From Streptomyces violaceus (GTDB taxonomy: Bacteria; Actinomycetota; Actinomycetes; Streptomycetales; Streptomycetaceae), in the NCBI GenBank assembly GCA_000715635.1, contig KL569122.1, positions 32,055-42,098 of the forward strand: 10,044 nucleotides of DNA. The letters run 5' to 3'. Under the pieces are notes generated by a model, which searched no databases, was not told the DNA's origin, and saw nothing but the letters and a program-made list of their open reading frames with translations. The position numbers and the translations under genes are program-made. Positions 1-6,680 of this stretch are shown here, piece by piece; positions within the stretch are counted from its first letter, which is position 1; each line of letters begins with the position of its first letter.

Positions 1-144
1 AAGCCGCAGCCAGGGTCCGTCCGGCCGGTGGACCAGGGTGCTGCGGGTGCGCAGTCCGACCACGTCCTCGCGCAGCAGAGCGCTCAGCACCCGGGTGAGC
101 AGTTCGGCCACGCAGATGTCCGGCGGGGGTGGAAGTACGGTCAC
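1..144 (-). CDS. IucA/IucC-family siderophore synthetase, N-terminal fragment (cut by window edge)
   Basis: Only the first 48 codons are inside the window. The GTG start at 144 overlaps the TGA stop of the upstream ATP-grasp gene as GTGA, so the two are probably translationally coupled. The visible protein has a short proline-rich start, then AELLTRVLSALLRED and VVGLRTR, then a PDGPWLRL segment. This pattern resembles the N-terminus of NRPS-independent siderophore (NIS) synthetases of the IucA/IucC superfamily, which activate a carboxylate, usually citrate or a derivative, with ATP and condense it with an amine or alcohol. The context agrees: an ATP-grasp ligase precedes it, and an iron box and a FhuF-like reductase gene are nearby. 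The catalytic core is outside the window, so subfamily and substrate cannot be read. The family call rests on N-terminal resemblance plus context. Confidence 0.65.
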   Translation of the reverse strand, partial: MTVLPPPPDICVAELLTRVLSALLREDVVGLRTRSTLVHRPDGPWLRL

Positions 145-1313
145 GCCTTGATCTCCCAGCGGAGGGTGGCCAGGAAGCCGGCGGCCACGCGGTCCACGGT
201 GTCCTGCTCGGTGCCGGTGGCCCGCAGGACGCCGAGGTAGTCGCGGTTGGTGCGGTACAGCTCGTGGCGTTCGCCCACCGCCCGCAGCGGACGGTACGTC
301 AGACACACTCCGCCGACGCTGAGCTCGGTGGCCGCCGGGGCGTCGGTCAGGGTCCCGGCCCGGTCGGCGCACGGGTACTCCAGGAGGGCGGCCCGGTCGC
401 GGCGGGGACCCGGATCGGCCGGGAGCGGTTCGCCCAGGTGGGTGCGGAGGATGTGCTCGAACAGCGGGATACCGAGGAGCCGTTCGAGCAGCAGGTCGCA
501 CTGGTCGCCGATGGCCCGGTAGTTGACCTCGATGATCCGTGCCCGCCCCTCGTGCACCACGAACTCGGTGTGGCATGCGCCGAATCCGACGCCGAGCGCG
601 TCCAATTGGGTGAGGACCTGCGCGACGACCGGCTCGGGGAGGGCGGGGACGAACGTGAGGCGCTGCTCGACGAAGTGCGGTGGCGGCGACAGTTCGGTGC
701 GGAAGCCGCCCAGGACGTGCCGGACCCGGCCGTCGCCCAGGGTCTCCAGCGTGCACAGCTCGCCGGGAAGGTACTCCTCGACCACCAGGGTGGTGCCCGG
801 CCGGCGCTCCAGGATCTCCTTGGCGCGGATCGCCAGGTCCTCGGGGCCGTCGACGAGTACGACATCCTCGCTGGCCACGCCCTCACGGGGCTTGACGACA
901 CACGGGTAGGGCGCGGCCGGCGGGGCCGGTGCGGTGAGTTCGGCCGACCAGACGGTGTCCGCTCCGGCGGCGGCCAGCCGGCGGCGCATCTCCGCCTTGT
1001 CCTTGCAGCGCAGGGTGGCCCGCCAGTCCTTGCCGGGCAGGCCGAAGTACGCGGCCGCCAGGGCGGCCTGGGTCTGAAGGTGGTCGCTGTTGGTGAAGAC
1101 GGCACCAGGGGTGTCCTGAGCCGAGATCCGCGACACGACGGCCCGGAAGTCCCGCACGTCACACTCCAGGACCTCGACGTCCGGGCAGGTTCTGAGGTGG
1201 GCGTCGGGCTGGTCGGTGAGGACGGTGACGTCCAGGCCCAGCCGGGCGGCGGCGGGCAGGAAGCCCTCGGTGACGGAGTCGGTCGGATTGAGGGCGAGCA
1301 GGTACAGGCGCAT
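141..1313 (-). CDS. ATP-grasp domain ligase of a siderophore cluster
   Basis: A 390-residue cytoplasmic protein. The N-terminal part (about 1-95) is a Rossmann-like pre-ATP-grasp region. The ATP-grasp core follows: CVVKPREG around Lys141 (ATP-binding lysine), LVVEEYLPG with Glu179/Glu180 (adenine-side hinge), and HTEFVV (Glu250) followed by IIEVNYR (Glu262, Asn264), the usual Mg-ATP ligands. ATP-grasp enzymes make an acyl-phosphate and join a carboxylate to an amine. The partner gene suggests it couples an amino acid or polyamine building block during siderophore assembly; the substrate is not known. The ATG at 1313 is chosen because an AAGGGAAG ribosome-binding site precedes it. The frame stays open to a GTG at 1403, but no Shine-Dalgarno precedes that and the extra 30 residues are low-complexity. 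The gene lies about 110 bp downstream of an iron box, so iron repression is expected. Confidence 0.85.
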   Translation of the reverse strand: MRLYLLALNPTDSVTEGFLPAAARLGLDVTVLTDQPDAHLRTCPDVEVLECDVRDFRAVVSRISAQDTPGAVFTNSDHLQTQAALAAAYFGLPGKDWRATLRCKDKAEMRRRLAAAGADTVWSAELTAPAPPAAPYPCVVKPREGVASEDVVLVDGPEDLAIRAKEILERRPGTTLVVEEYLPGELCTLETLGDGRVRHVLGGFRTELSPPPHFVEQRLTFVPALPEPVVAQVLTQLDALGVGFGACHTEFVVHEGRARIIEVNYRAIGDQCDLLLERLLGIPLFEHILRTHLGEPLPADPGPRRDRAALLEYPCADRAGTLTDAPAATELSVGGVCLTYRPLRAVGERHELYRTNRDYLGVLRATGTEQDTVDRVAAGFLATLRWEIKA

Positions 1314-1420
1314 GGCGGTCTTCCCTTGGTGGGTGGGGGCGGCGGCGGGCAGCCCGCGCGAGACCCCGTGACGTGGACGGCCCTTGATCGGCCGGGCGTT
1401 CACGAGCGCGCCCGACGATC

Positions 1421-1451
1421 TTGTACCTTAGGTTAGCCTTACCTATCTAAT
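1421..1451 (+). promoter_or_regulatory. Candidate promoter of the fhuF-like gene
   Basis: TTGTAC at 1421-1426 is a plausible -35 element. TATCTA at 1444-1449 (17-bp spacer) or TCTAAT at 1446-1451 (19-bp spacer, one mismatch to TATAAT) is a plausible -10. The iron box fills the spacer, so a bound repressor would exclude RNA polymerase. A leftward promoter for the ATP-grasp operon must also lie near here, but no convincing hexamer pair was found for it. Confidence 0.5.
1428..1446. promoter_or_regulatory. Iron box (IdeR/DmdR-type operator)
   Basis: TTAGGTTAGCCTTACCTAT matches the actinobacterial DtxR/IdeR/DmdR consensus TTAGGTTAGGCTAACCTAA at 16 of 19 positions and keeps the interrupted palindrome. 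It lies between the divergent ATP-grasp and FhuF-like genes. Proteins of this family bind such boxes with Fe(II) and repress iron-acquisition genes. One box would be expected to control both directions. Confidence 0.85.
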
Positions 1452-1482
1452 CGCGGGTTGCAACTGCCCGTAGGAGTGATCG

Positions 1483-2322
1483 ATGCGCACTGTCCTGGAG
1501 TCCCCGCCGGCCCTCGCCTCCGTCCTCGCTGCCGCCTACCGGCGGTTGACCGGCATCTGCGAGGCACTGACCGTCGAGGTCGCGGACCCCCGGACGGCCT
1601 GCGATCAACAGGCTTTCACCGGCGCCGAACTGATGTCGGACCAGTCCGCTCTCGACGCTTTCCTGGACGCCGAGGCGACGCGCATCCACACCCGCTTCGC
1701 CCACACCCCTCGCCCCCATGTCACCGCCTCACGCGCCCTGCACGACTACGCCTGGTCGATCGCCCTCCTGATGAGCGGCGTCTGGTACCTGGAGCGCCGG
1801 GTGCCGCGCATCCGGCCTCAGTCGGTGCGCCTGGACCTCGCGGCCGGGGCGTACACGATCACGCCCGAGCCCCGCGTCGCCTGCCTGCCCGGGGATCCCG
1901 TCGCAGCGCTGCCCGGCGCGGTGACCGTCGCGGGCGAGGAGGCACTGCGGGCCGAGCTGCGCGCCGCGGTCGCCGACCACATGCGCCCGCTGCTCACCGC
2001 CCTCGGCCCCGCCGTGCGCCGCGGACCGCGCGCCCTGTGGGGCATGGTGGGCGACGACCTCGTCTCCGGCATCTGGTACCTGGGCCGCACCCTCGGCCAA
2101 GAGGAAGACGCCGTACGCGCGGCGACCGCCCTGCTCCCCGAACCTGTCAGTCCGTACCCCTCGGGAGCGGACTTCCGCCTGCTGACCGGTACGGACGGTC
2201 GCCGTCACACGACTCGCACCCGCGCCGGCTGCTGCCTCTACTACGCCATCCGGCCCGACGAGGCCTGCGCCACCTGCCCCCGTACCTGCGACGCGGAACG
2301 GCTGGGCCGGCTCGAGGAGTGA
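1483..2322 (+). CDS. FhuF-like 2Fe-2S ferric-siderophore reductase
   Basis: A 279-residue protein ending in the family signature CC-x10-C-x2-C: Cys250, Cys251, Cys262 and Cys265, with an extra Cys269. FhuF proteins use these four cysteines to hold a 2Fe-2S cluster and reduce Fe(III) bound to hydroxamate or similar siderophores in the cytoplasm, releasing Fe(II). Two GxWYL motifs (near residues 99-103 and 196-200) are typical of the actinobacterial members. The ATG at 1483 has AGGAG at 1472-1476, 6 nt away. An iron box overlies the promoter, and the divergent neighbours are siderophore biosynthesis genes, so the substrate is most likely the siderophore made by this locus. The gene converges on the hydrolase gene with only 7 bp between stop codons. 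Confidence 0.85.
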   Translation: MRTVLESPPALASVLAAAYRRLTGICEALTVEVADPRTACDQQAFTGAELMSDQSALDAFLDAEATRIHTRFAHTPRPHVTASRALHDYAWSIALLMSGVWYLERRVPRIRPQSVRLDLAAGAYTITPEPRVACLPGDPVAALPGAVTVAGEEALRAELRAAVADHMRPLLTALGPAVRRGPRALWGMVGDDLVSGIWYLGRTLGQEEDAVRAATALLPEPVSPYPSGADFRLLTGTDGRRHTTRTRAGCCLYYAIRPDEACATCPRTCDAERLGRLEE

Positions 2323-2329
2323 CGAGCCG
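2308..2329. terminator. Candidate bidirectional terminator hairpin
   Basis: CGGCTCG (2308-2314) and CGAGCCG (2323-2329) form a perfect 7-bp GC-rich stem with an 8-nt loop that includes the fhuF stop codon. It fills the 7-bp gap between the convergent fhuF-like and hydrolase genes. There is no U-tract, which is common in high-GC actinomycetes, so termination is inferred from position and symmetry. Confidence 0.45.
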
Positions 2330-3139
2330 TCAGTCTCCCGCCTCCACCTTGCGCCAGAACGCCTCGACCCGCGCGTTGAAGACCTCCGGCACCTCCTGGA
2401 ACGGCTGATGAGCCTCTCCGGGCAGCACCTCGAACTCGGCGTCCGGGATGCTCTCCGCGACCTCACGGCCCAGGCGCGGCGGCGTGGCGAGGTCGAGTTC
2501 GCCGGAGAGGACGAGGGTCGGCGCGGTGATGCCGCCGAGGCGGTCGGACGTGTCATGGCGGCTGAATGCCGCGAGCTGGCGCTGGAAGGCTTCGGCGGAC
2601 TGCGGGTGTTCGAAGGCCAGCGTCTCGTCGATGAGGCGGTCGACAAGGCCGTCGGAGTGGGCGCGTGGCGTGTAGATCCACAGGTAGAACGCCTCGAGCA
2701 TGGCCCGCTCGCTCGGGGCCCGCTCCACCATCCATTCCCAGAAGCGCGTCATGGCGCGGAAGTAGGAATCCGGGCGAGCCGTCGTGCTCATCAGGACCAG
2801 GCTGCGGACGAGGCCGGGATGCCTCAGCGCCAGCTCCTGGGCGATGAAGCTGCCTCCCGAGAAACCGGTCACGTGCGCGGCCGGTATCTGGAGCGTGCGC
2901 AGCAGCGCGGCGGCGTCGTCGGCCATCCGGGGCATGGTGAGCGGCCCCTCGGGCAGTGGCGTACGCCCGGCGCCGCGGTTGTCGAAGGCGGTGAGCCGGT
3001 AGCGGTCCGCGAGCCCGTCGAGCTGCGCCTGCCACGCCTCGGCGGGATCCCCGAGCCCCGAGATGAGCAGGACCTCGGGTCCCTGGCCCCGTCGCTCGAC
3101 CCAGAGCTCCACGCCGCCGGTGTCGATCATCTGTCCCAT
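2330..3139 (-). CDS. Alpha/beta-fold hydrolase
   Basis: A 269-residue alpha/beta hydrolase of about the usual family length. The catalytic triad can be read: nucleophile Ser94 in GFSGG (nucleophile elbow), Asp216 in SGELDLATP, and His244 in GEAHQPFQ. The oxyanion-hole region is SGLGDP near 27-32, and FDNRGAGRT at 52-60 is the typical strand-4 turn. A helical cap occupies about 125-185. There is no signal peptide or membrane segment, so it should be cytoplasmic. The ATG at 3139 has GGGAGG 5 nt upstream; the open frame continues to 3241, but that extension would overlap the preceding gene. It lies 31 bp downstream of the flavin oxidoreductase gene on the same strand, so the two probably form an operon. 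The fold covers esterases, lactonases, dienelactone hydrolases and haloperoxidase-like proteins, so the substrate cannot be named. Confidence 0.88.
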   Translation of the reverse strand: MGQMIDTGGVELWVERRGQGPEVLLISGLGDPAEAWQAQLDGLADRYRLTAFDNRGAGRTPLPEGPLTMPRMADDAAALLRTLQIPAAHVTGFSGGSFIAQELALRHPGLVRSLVLMSTTARPDSYFRAMTRFWEWMVERAPSERAMLEAFYLWIYTPRAHSDGLVDRLIDETLAFEHPQSAEAFQRQLAAFSRHDTSDRLGGITAPTLVLSGELDLATPPRLGREVAESIPDAEFEVLPGEAHQPFQEVPEVFNARVEAFWRKVEAGD

Positions 3140-3170
3140 GGCCGCCTCCCGGAGCAGGGAACCGTGGTCG

Positions 3171-4553
3171 TCACCCTCGCGCGGGCGCGATGTTCTGGTT
3201 GGCGTGGAACAGGTTGTCCGGGTCGTAGGTCCGCTTGACACGGGCGAGCCTGTCGTAGTGGTCGCGGTACGTCGCTCGAATCCGCTCTTGGCCCTCGCCC
3301 GTGCCCATGAAGTTCACGTACGAGCCGCCCATGGAGTACGGGTGCAGCTCCTCCTGGTAGTCGACGCACCACTGCCTGATGGCCCCGGCGTTGACCGGAT
3401 CGGGATCCACACCGGCGAAGACGCCGGACCAGACCGCGTCCCGGTAGCTCCACGCCGTGTCGTCCGGGCCCACCCGGTGGGCCGCCCCGTCGACCGGGTA
3501 GAGGTGCATCAGGGAGAGCTGGGTGGGGTTGCTCTCGCCGTACTTGAGATGCACGTCCAGGGCGGCGTCCGGGATGTGGTCGAAGAAGTCGCCGCGCCAG
3601 TACCACTGGTAGCCGGCCGGGATCAGTTCGTCGAACATGCTCTGCAGCCCGACGTACGGCATCGGAGTCGTGAAGTGGAAGGCGGGCGGTCCGGCCTCGT
3701 GCACCACGGAGAGCGTCTCGTCGAGCCGGTCCAGGTCGCCGGTGTGGCACCACACGATGCCGCACACCTTCCGCCGGTGGAGCTCCTCGGGGAAGGGCGG
3801 GCCGGGCGGGACGACGAAGACGTTGAAGAAGCCGTACACGTCCTCGGGCGCCTGCGGGAGGAATTCCCGATACCACCCCAGCACCTCGCGGGTGTGCTCG
3901 ACCGGCCAGACGCTCACCCCGACGCCGACCGTGTCCACCGGGTGCAGCCGGTAGGTCAGGGAGGTCGCGATGCCGAAGTTGCCGCCGCCTCCCCGCAGGG
4001 CCCAGAACAGGTCCGGGTGTTCGTCCGCGTTCGCGGTGACGTAGCTGCCGTCCGCCAGCACGACGTCGGCGGCTATCAGATTGTCCGCGGTCAGGCCGTA
4101 CTTGCGGGTGAGATAGCCGTGCCCGCCGCCGAGGGTCAGGCCCCCGACCCCCGTCATGGAGATGATGCCGGTCGGGGTGGCCAGGCCGAAGGCATGCGTG
4201 GCGTGGTCCAGGTCGCCGAGCTGAGCGCCGCCGCCGGCCTGCGCGGTCTTCGCCGCCGGGTCGACGCGTACCCCGCGCATCGGCGAGAGGTCGATGGTGA
4301 CGCCGTCGTCCACCAGGCACAGGCCCGGGCCGCTGTGCCCGCCGCCCCGTACGGCGAGTTCCAGACCGTGATCGCGGACGTAGGTGACCGCGGCCATGAC
4401 ATCCGCGGCTTCCGCGCACCGCACGATGGCGGCGGGGCGCTTGTCGATCATCGCGTTGTAGATCTTGCGGGCGTCGTCGTACTCGGCGTCCGGCGGGCCT
4501 ATGACCGGTCCTCGCAGCGTGGTCCGCATGTCTTCCAGGGTGGCGCTGTTCAT
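3171..4553 (-). CDS. FAD-linked oxidoreductase, berberine bridge enzyme type
   Basis: A 460-residue protein with an FAD_binding_4 (PCMH-type) domain and a C-terminal BBE motif. RGGGHSG at 69-75 carries His73, the position of 8-alpha-histidyl FAD attachment in this family. GVGGLTLGGGHG at 135-146 and RGGGGNFGI at 187-195 are the FAD pyrophosphate-binding segments. YDPDNLFHANQNIAP near the end is the BBE signature. In bicovalent members a second FAD link comes from a Cys in G-x-C-P-x-V-G; the matching position here is Ile131, so attachment should be through histidine only. No twin-arginine or Sec signal is seen. The ATG at 4553 follows GAGGAG at 7-nt spacing. Such enzymes oxidise alcohols, sugars or aromatic and polyketide intermediates; the substrate here is unknown. 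It is the first gene of a likely operon with the hydrolase. Confidence 0.88.
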   Translation of the reverse strand: MNSATLEDMRTTLRGPVIGPPDAEYDDARKIYNAMIDKRPAAIVRCAEAADVMAAVTYVRDHGLELAVRGGGHSGPGLCLVDDGVTIDLSPMRGVRVDPAAKTAQAGGGAQLGDLDHATHAFGLATPTGIISMTGVGGLTLGGGHGYLTRKYGLTADNLIAADVVLADGSYVTANADEHPDLFWALRGGGGNFGIATSLTYRLHPVDTVGVGVSVWPVEHTREVLGWYREFLPQAPEDVYGFFNVFVVPPGPPFPEELHRRKVCGIVWCHTGDLDRLDETLSVVHEAGPPAFHFTTPMPYVGLQSMFDELIPAGYQWYWRGDFFDHIPDAALDVHLKYGESNPTQLSLMHLYPVDGAAHRVGPDDTAWSYRDAVWSGVFAGVDPDPVNAGAIRQWCVDYQEELHPYSMGGSYVNFMGTGEGQERIRATYRDHYDRLARVKRTYDPDNLFHANQNIAPARG

Positions 4554-4680
4554 GACGATCTCCTCGGGACGCGTGACCGTGCTGCTATCACCAGCCTCCC
4601 GCCGACCGCACGGCGATGCATGTCCGCAGGGCCCGCGCCCCTGTGACAAGCGTTTACCGCACCTCTCCGCGGAAGTCGGA
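4554..4680. other. Intergenic region upstream of the flavin oxidoreductase gene
   Basis: This is 127 bp with no credible gene on either strand. It should hold the leftward promoter of the oxidoreductase-hydrolase operon. A TTGTCA reading leftward near 4647 resembles a -35 element, but no good -10 follows at a fitting distance. The rest of the 397-bp stretch without an intact gene is the amidohydrolase remnant described separately. Confidence 0.5.
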
Positions 4681-4934
4681 CCAGGGAAGACCGCCTCGTC
4701 GCGGTTGCCGGAGGCGAAACCCGACCAGTGCGTGCCGCTCGCCGACGCCCTGCGCGCCTACACGGCCACCGCCGCCTGGCAGGACTTCGCCGACGACTGG
4801 AAGGGCGCGAACCGGGCCGGTCCGCCGGCCTGTGCGTCCTGGACCGGCCGCTGCTGGGCCTCGGCCCGCACGAGATCACCGAAGTGCAAGTGGATCTCAC
4901 CGTGTTCGACGGGCGGGTGGTCTTCGAACGCTGA
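4681..4934 (+). pseudogene. Amidohydrolase C-terminal remnant, frameshifted
   Basis: Two adjoining frames together spell the end of an amidohydrolase of the amidohydro_3 / YtcJ-like type. In the first frame (from 4681) PDQCVPLADALRAYTATAAW and then DFADDWKG correspond to the conserved segment just before the end of the metal-dependent barrel. The frame is lost at about 4806-4808, and the next frame continues with EPGR, LCVLDRPLLGLGPHEI and VDLTVFDGRVVFER before TGA at 4932-4934, the typical C-terminal beta-sandwich ending of the family. At the junction the family pattern KG-x-x-EPG is short by a net 4 nt. No start, ribosome-binding site or catalytic barrel lies upstream; the flavin oxidoreductase gene begins there in the opposite direction. 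It is therefore a truncated and frameshifted relic of about 80 of perhaps 500 codons, left by a deletion or rearrangement. Confidence 0.75.
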
Positions 4935-4943
4935 GCGGCGGAC

Positions 4944-4958
4944 CGGCGTGTCACGCCG
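4944..4958. terminator. Possible terminator hairpin after znuB-like gene
   Basis: CGGCG (4944-4948) and CGCCG (4954-4958) form a 5-bp GC stem with a 5-nt loop across the permease stop codon; the symmetry continues as GTG-T-CAC in the loop. It lies between the permease gene and the converging amidohydrolase remnant. The stem is short and has no U-tract, so this is only a candidate. Confidence 0.3.
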
Positions 4959-5832
4959 CCCGCACCACCGCCCTCCGCGCTCCCCACCGTCGGGTCCGGT
5001 ACCCGCCGGCCACCCGGCACACTGCGTAGATGCCGAACGAGATCGTCGTGACGTAGGGGCTGATGGGGATGCTGCTGCCCAGGGCGAGCAGGATGCCGCC
5101 CTCGATCGAGGTCACGGCGAACAGCATGCTCAGCACGGGCAGCAGCACCGGCGACGCGGTGACGCGGGCGGCGGCAGCGGCCGGGGTGACGACCAGCGTG
5201 AGCACCAGCAGCGCGCCGACGACCTGCACCGACAGGGCGACCGTGAGCCCGAGCACCAGCATGAACGCGAGGGACAGCGCCCGCACCGGCACCCCGCGCG
5301 CCTCGGCCACGTCCGGGTCGGTGCTGGCGAAGGTGAGCGGACGCCACATGACCGCCAGGGCGATGAGCACCAGCACGGACGTGCCGAGCAGCCATGACAT
5401 CTGCGGCGTGTCCACGGCCACGATCTGCCCGGTGAGCAGTCCGAACTTGTTGGCCGCGCGGCCCTTGTAGAGGGCCAGGAAGAGCACGCCGAGCCCCAGC
5501 CCGAACGGCATGATGATGCCGATCACCGAGTTGCGGTCCCGGGCCCGGGACCCCAGCACCCCGATGGCCCCGGCCGCGAGGAGCGAGCCGGCGATCGAGC
5601 CCGCCACGATGTTCGCGCCCAGCAGCAGCGCCGCCGAGGCGCCCGCGAAGGACAGTTCGCTGATGCCGTGCACCGCGAACGGCAGGTCCCGCATCAGCAC
5701 GAACACCCCGGCCAGCCCGCCCACGAGCCCCAGCGCCAGGCCGGCAATGAGGGAGTTGCGGACCAGAGTGAGGAGTTCGCCGTAGTCGGTGAAGTCGAAG
5801 ATCTGGTGCCAGATCCCGTCGGCGAGTGTCAT
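4951..5832 (-). CDS. znuB: Metal ABC transporter permease (ZnuB/MntB family)
   Basis: A 293-residue polytopic membrane protein of the ABC-3 family, which forms the channel for Zn(II) or Mn(II) import. Hydrophobic segments can be seen at about 24-48, 62-92, 103-121, 147-163, 186-219, 229-251 and 258-275. Family landmarks are HGISELSFAG at 55-64 after the first membrane segment and the conserved VGALLVLTLVVTPAAAA at 205-221. The C-terminus is arginine-rich and cytoplasmic, consistent with positive-inside topology. The ATG start at 5832 overlaps the TGA of the ATPase gene as ATGA, so it is translationally coupled. It is the last gene of the three-gene importer operon. The symbol follows the family; the metal has not been shown. 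Confidence 0.88.
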   Translation of the reverse strand: MTLADGIWHQIFDFTDYGELLTLVRNSLIAGLALGLVGGLAGVFVLMRDLPFAVHGISELSFAGASAALLLGANIVAGSIAGSLLAAGAIGVLGSRARDRNSVIGIIMPFGLGLGVLFLALYKGRAANKFGLLTGQIVAVDTPQMSWLLGTSVLVLIALAVMWRPLTFASTDPDVAEARGVPVRALSLAFMLVLGLTVALSVQVVGALLVLTLVVTPAAAAARVTASPVLLPVLSMLFAVTSIEGGILLALGSSIPISPYVTTISFGIYAVCRVAGGYRTRRWGARRAVVRAA

Positions 5833-6680
5833 GCGCGCACCCCGTCCGTCTCGTGCGTCTGCTCGGGATGGTGCGCCGGGGCGGCCGGCTCGTCGGGTGC
5901 TCCCGCGACCACCACCCGGCCGCGCACCCGTACGACGTCGACCTGTGTGCCGTAGAGCCGGGACAGCGACTCGGACGTCAGCACCTCGTCCGGCGTGCCG
6001 ACGCGGTGGCCGCCGGGGGCCAGGTACAGCACCCGGTCGACCAGCCCCAGCACCGGGTTGATCTCGTGCGTCACGAAGACCACCGCCGTGGTGTGGGCGC
6101 GGCGCCGGGCATCGATCAGTTCGGTGACGGCCCGCTGGTGGTTCAGGTCGAGGGACAGCAGCGGCTCGTCGCACAGCAGGATGCGCGGGTCGGTGGCCAG
6201 GGCCTGCCCGATGCGGACGCGTTGCCGTTCGCCGCCGGACAGCATCCCGAGCGGGACATCGGCGTAGGCCGAGGCCCCGACCGACTCGAGGATCTCGTCC
6301 ACCCGGCGGCGGACCTGGCCGGTGCGCAGCCGTGGCCCGAAGCGGTGCCCGTCGATGCCGAACCGCACGAGGTCCCGGGCACGCAGCATGGCCTGGGCGG
6401 ACAGCGCGGCCTGCTGTGGGACGTAGCCGATGTCCCGGGCGGCGTCGCGCGCGGGACGGCCGAGGACGGTCAGTGTCCCGGCGGACAGCGGCCGGCGGCC
6501 CAGCAACGCCCGTACGAAACTGGTCTTGCCCGCGCCGTTCGGCCCCAGCACGGCCAGGAACTCCCCGGGCCGTACGTCGAGATCGAGGCCGCTCCACACC
6601 TCGCGGGCGCCGTACGAAAGGGCCGCGTCGCGCAGACTGATGACAGGGGCGGCGCCGTCCTGCCGAGATATCGGGGTCAC
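5829..6680 (-). CDS. znuC: Metal ABC transporter ATP-binding protein (ZnuC family)
   Basis: A 283-residue ABC ATPase that should power metal uptake through the neighbouring permease. All motifs are intact: Walker A GPNGAGKT at 46-53, Q-loop YVPQQ with Gln89, signature LSGGERQR at 147-154, Walker B ILLCDEP at 167-173 with Glu172, D-loop SLD, and switch His205 in VTHE. The tail after about residue 235 is an extra stretch rich in Ala, Pro and His (PAAPAHHPEQTH) that could be a flexible or weak metal-binding end. The GTG start at 6680 overlaps the stop of the binding-protein gene as GTGA, and its own stop overlaps the permease start, so all three proteins are likely made from one mRNA in coupled amounts. 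Confidence 0.9.
   Translation of the reverse strand: MTPISRQDGAAPVISLRDAALSYGAREVWSGLDLDVRPGEFLAVLGPNGAGKTSFVRALLGRRPLSAGTLTVLGRPARDAARDIGYVPQQAALSAQAMLRARDLVRFGIDGHRFGPRLRTGQVRRRVDEILESVGASAYADVPLGMLSGGERQRVRIGQALATDPRILLCDEPLLSLDLNHQRAVTELIDARRRAHTTAVVFVTHEINPVLGLVDRVLYLAPGGHRVGTPDEVLTSESLSRLYGTQVDVVRVRGRVVVAGAPDEPAAPAHHPEQTHETDGVRA

Noticed and set aside
129..1436. Long plus-strand open frame of 435 codons
   Set aside because: It is the antisense of the ATP-grasp gene, rich in Arg and Gly with no recognisable domain; the minus-strand frame has all ATP-grasp motifs.
1458..2408. Alternative plus-strand frame overlapping the FhuF-like gene
   Set aside because: Its product is Arg/Pro-rich without domains, whereas the frame from 1483 carries the CC-x10-C-x2-C signature and a proper ribosome-binding site.
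4560..4610. Imperfect GTGA...TCAC inverted repeat upstream of the flavin oxidoreductase
   Set aside because: The arms are only about 4 bp with poor extension, so it is not distinguishable from chance.
3063..4646. Long plus-strand open frame of 527 codons
   Set aside because: It is antisense to the flavin oxidoreductase, whose FAD motifs are clear. Long antisense frames are common at this GC content.
5833..6597. N-terminal extension of the permease frame
   Set aside because: It lies in a shadow frame of the ATPase gene. The ATG at 5832 overlaps the ATPase stop as ATGA and begins a normal-length permease.
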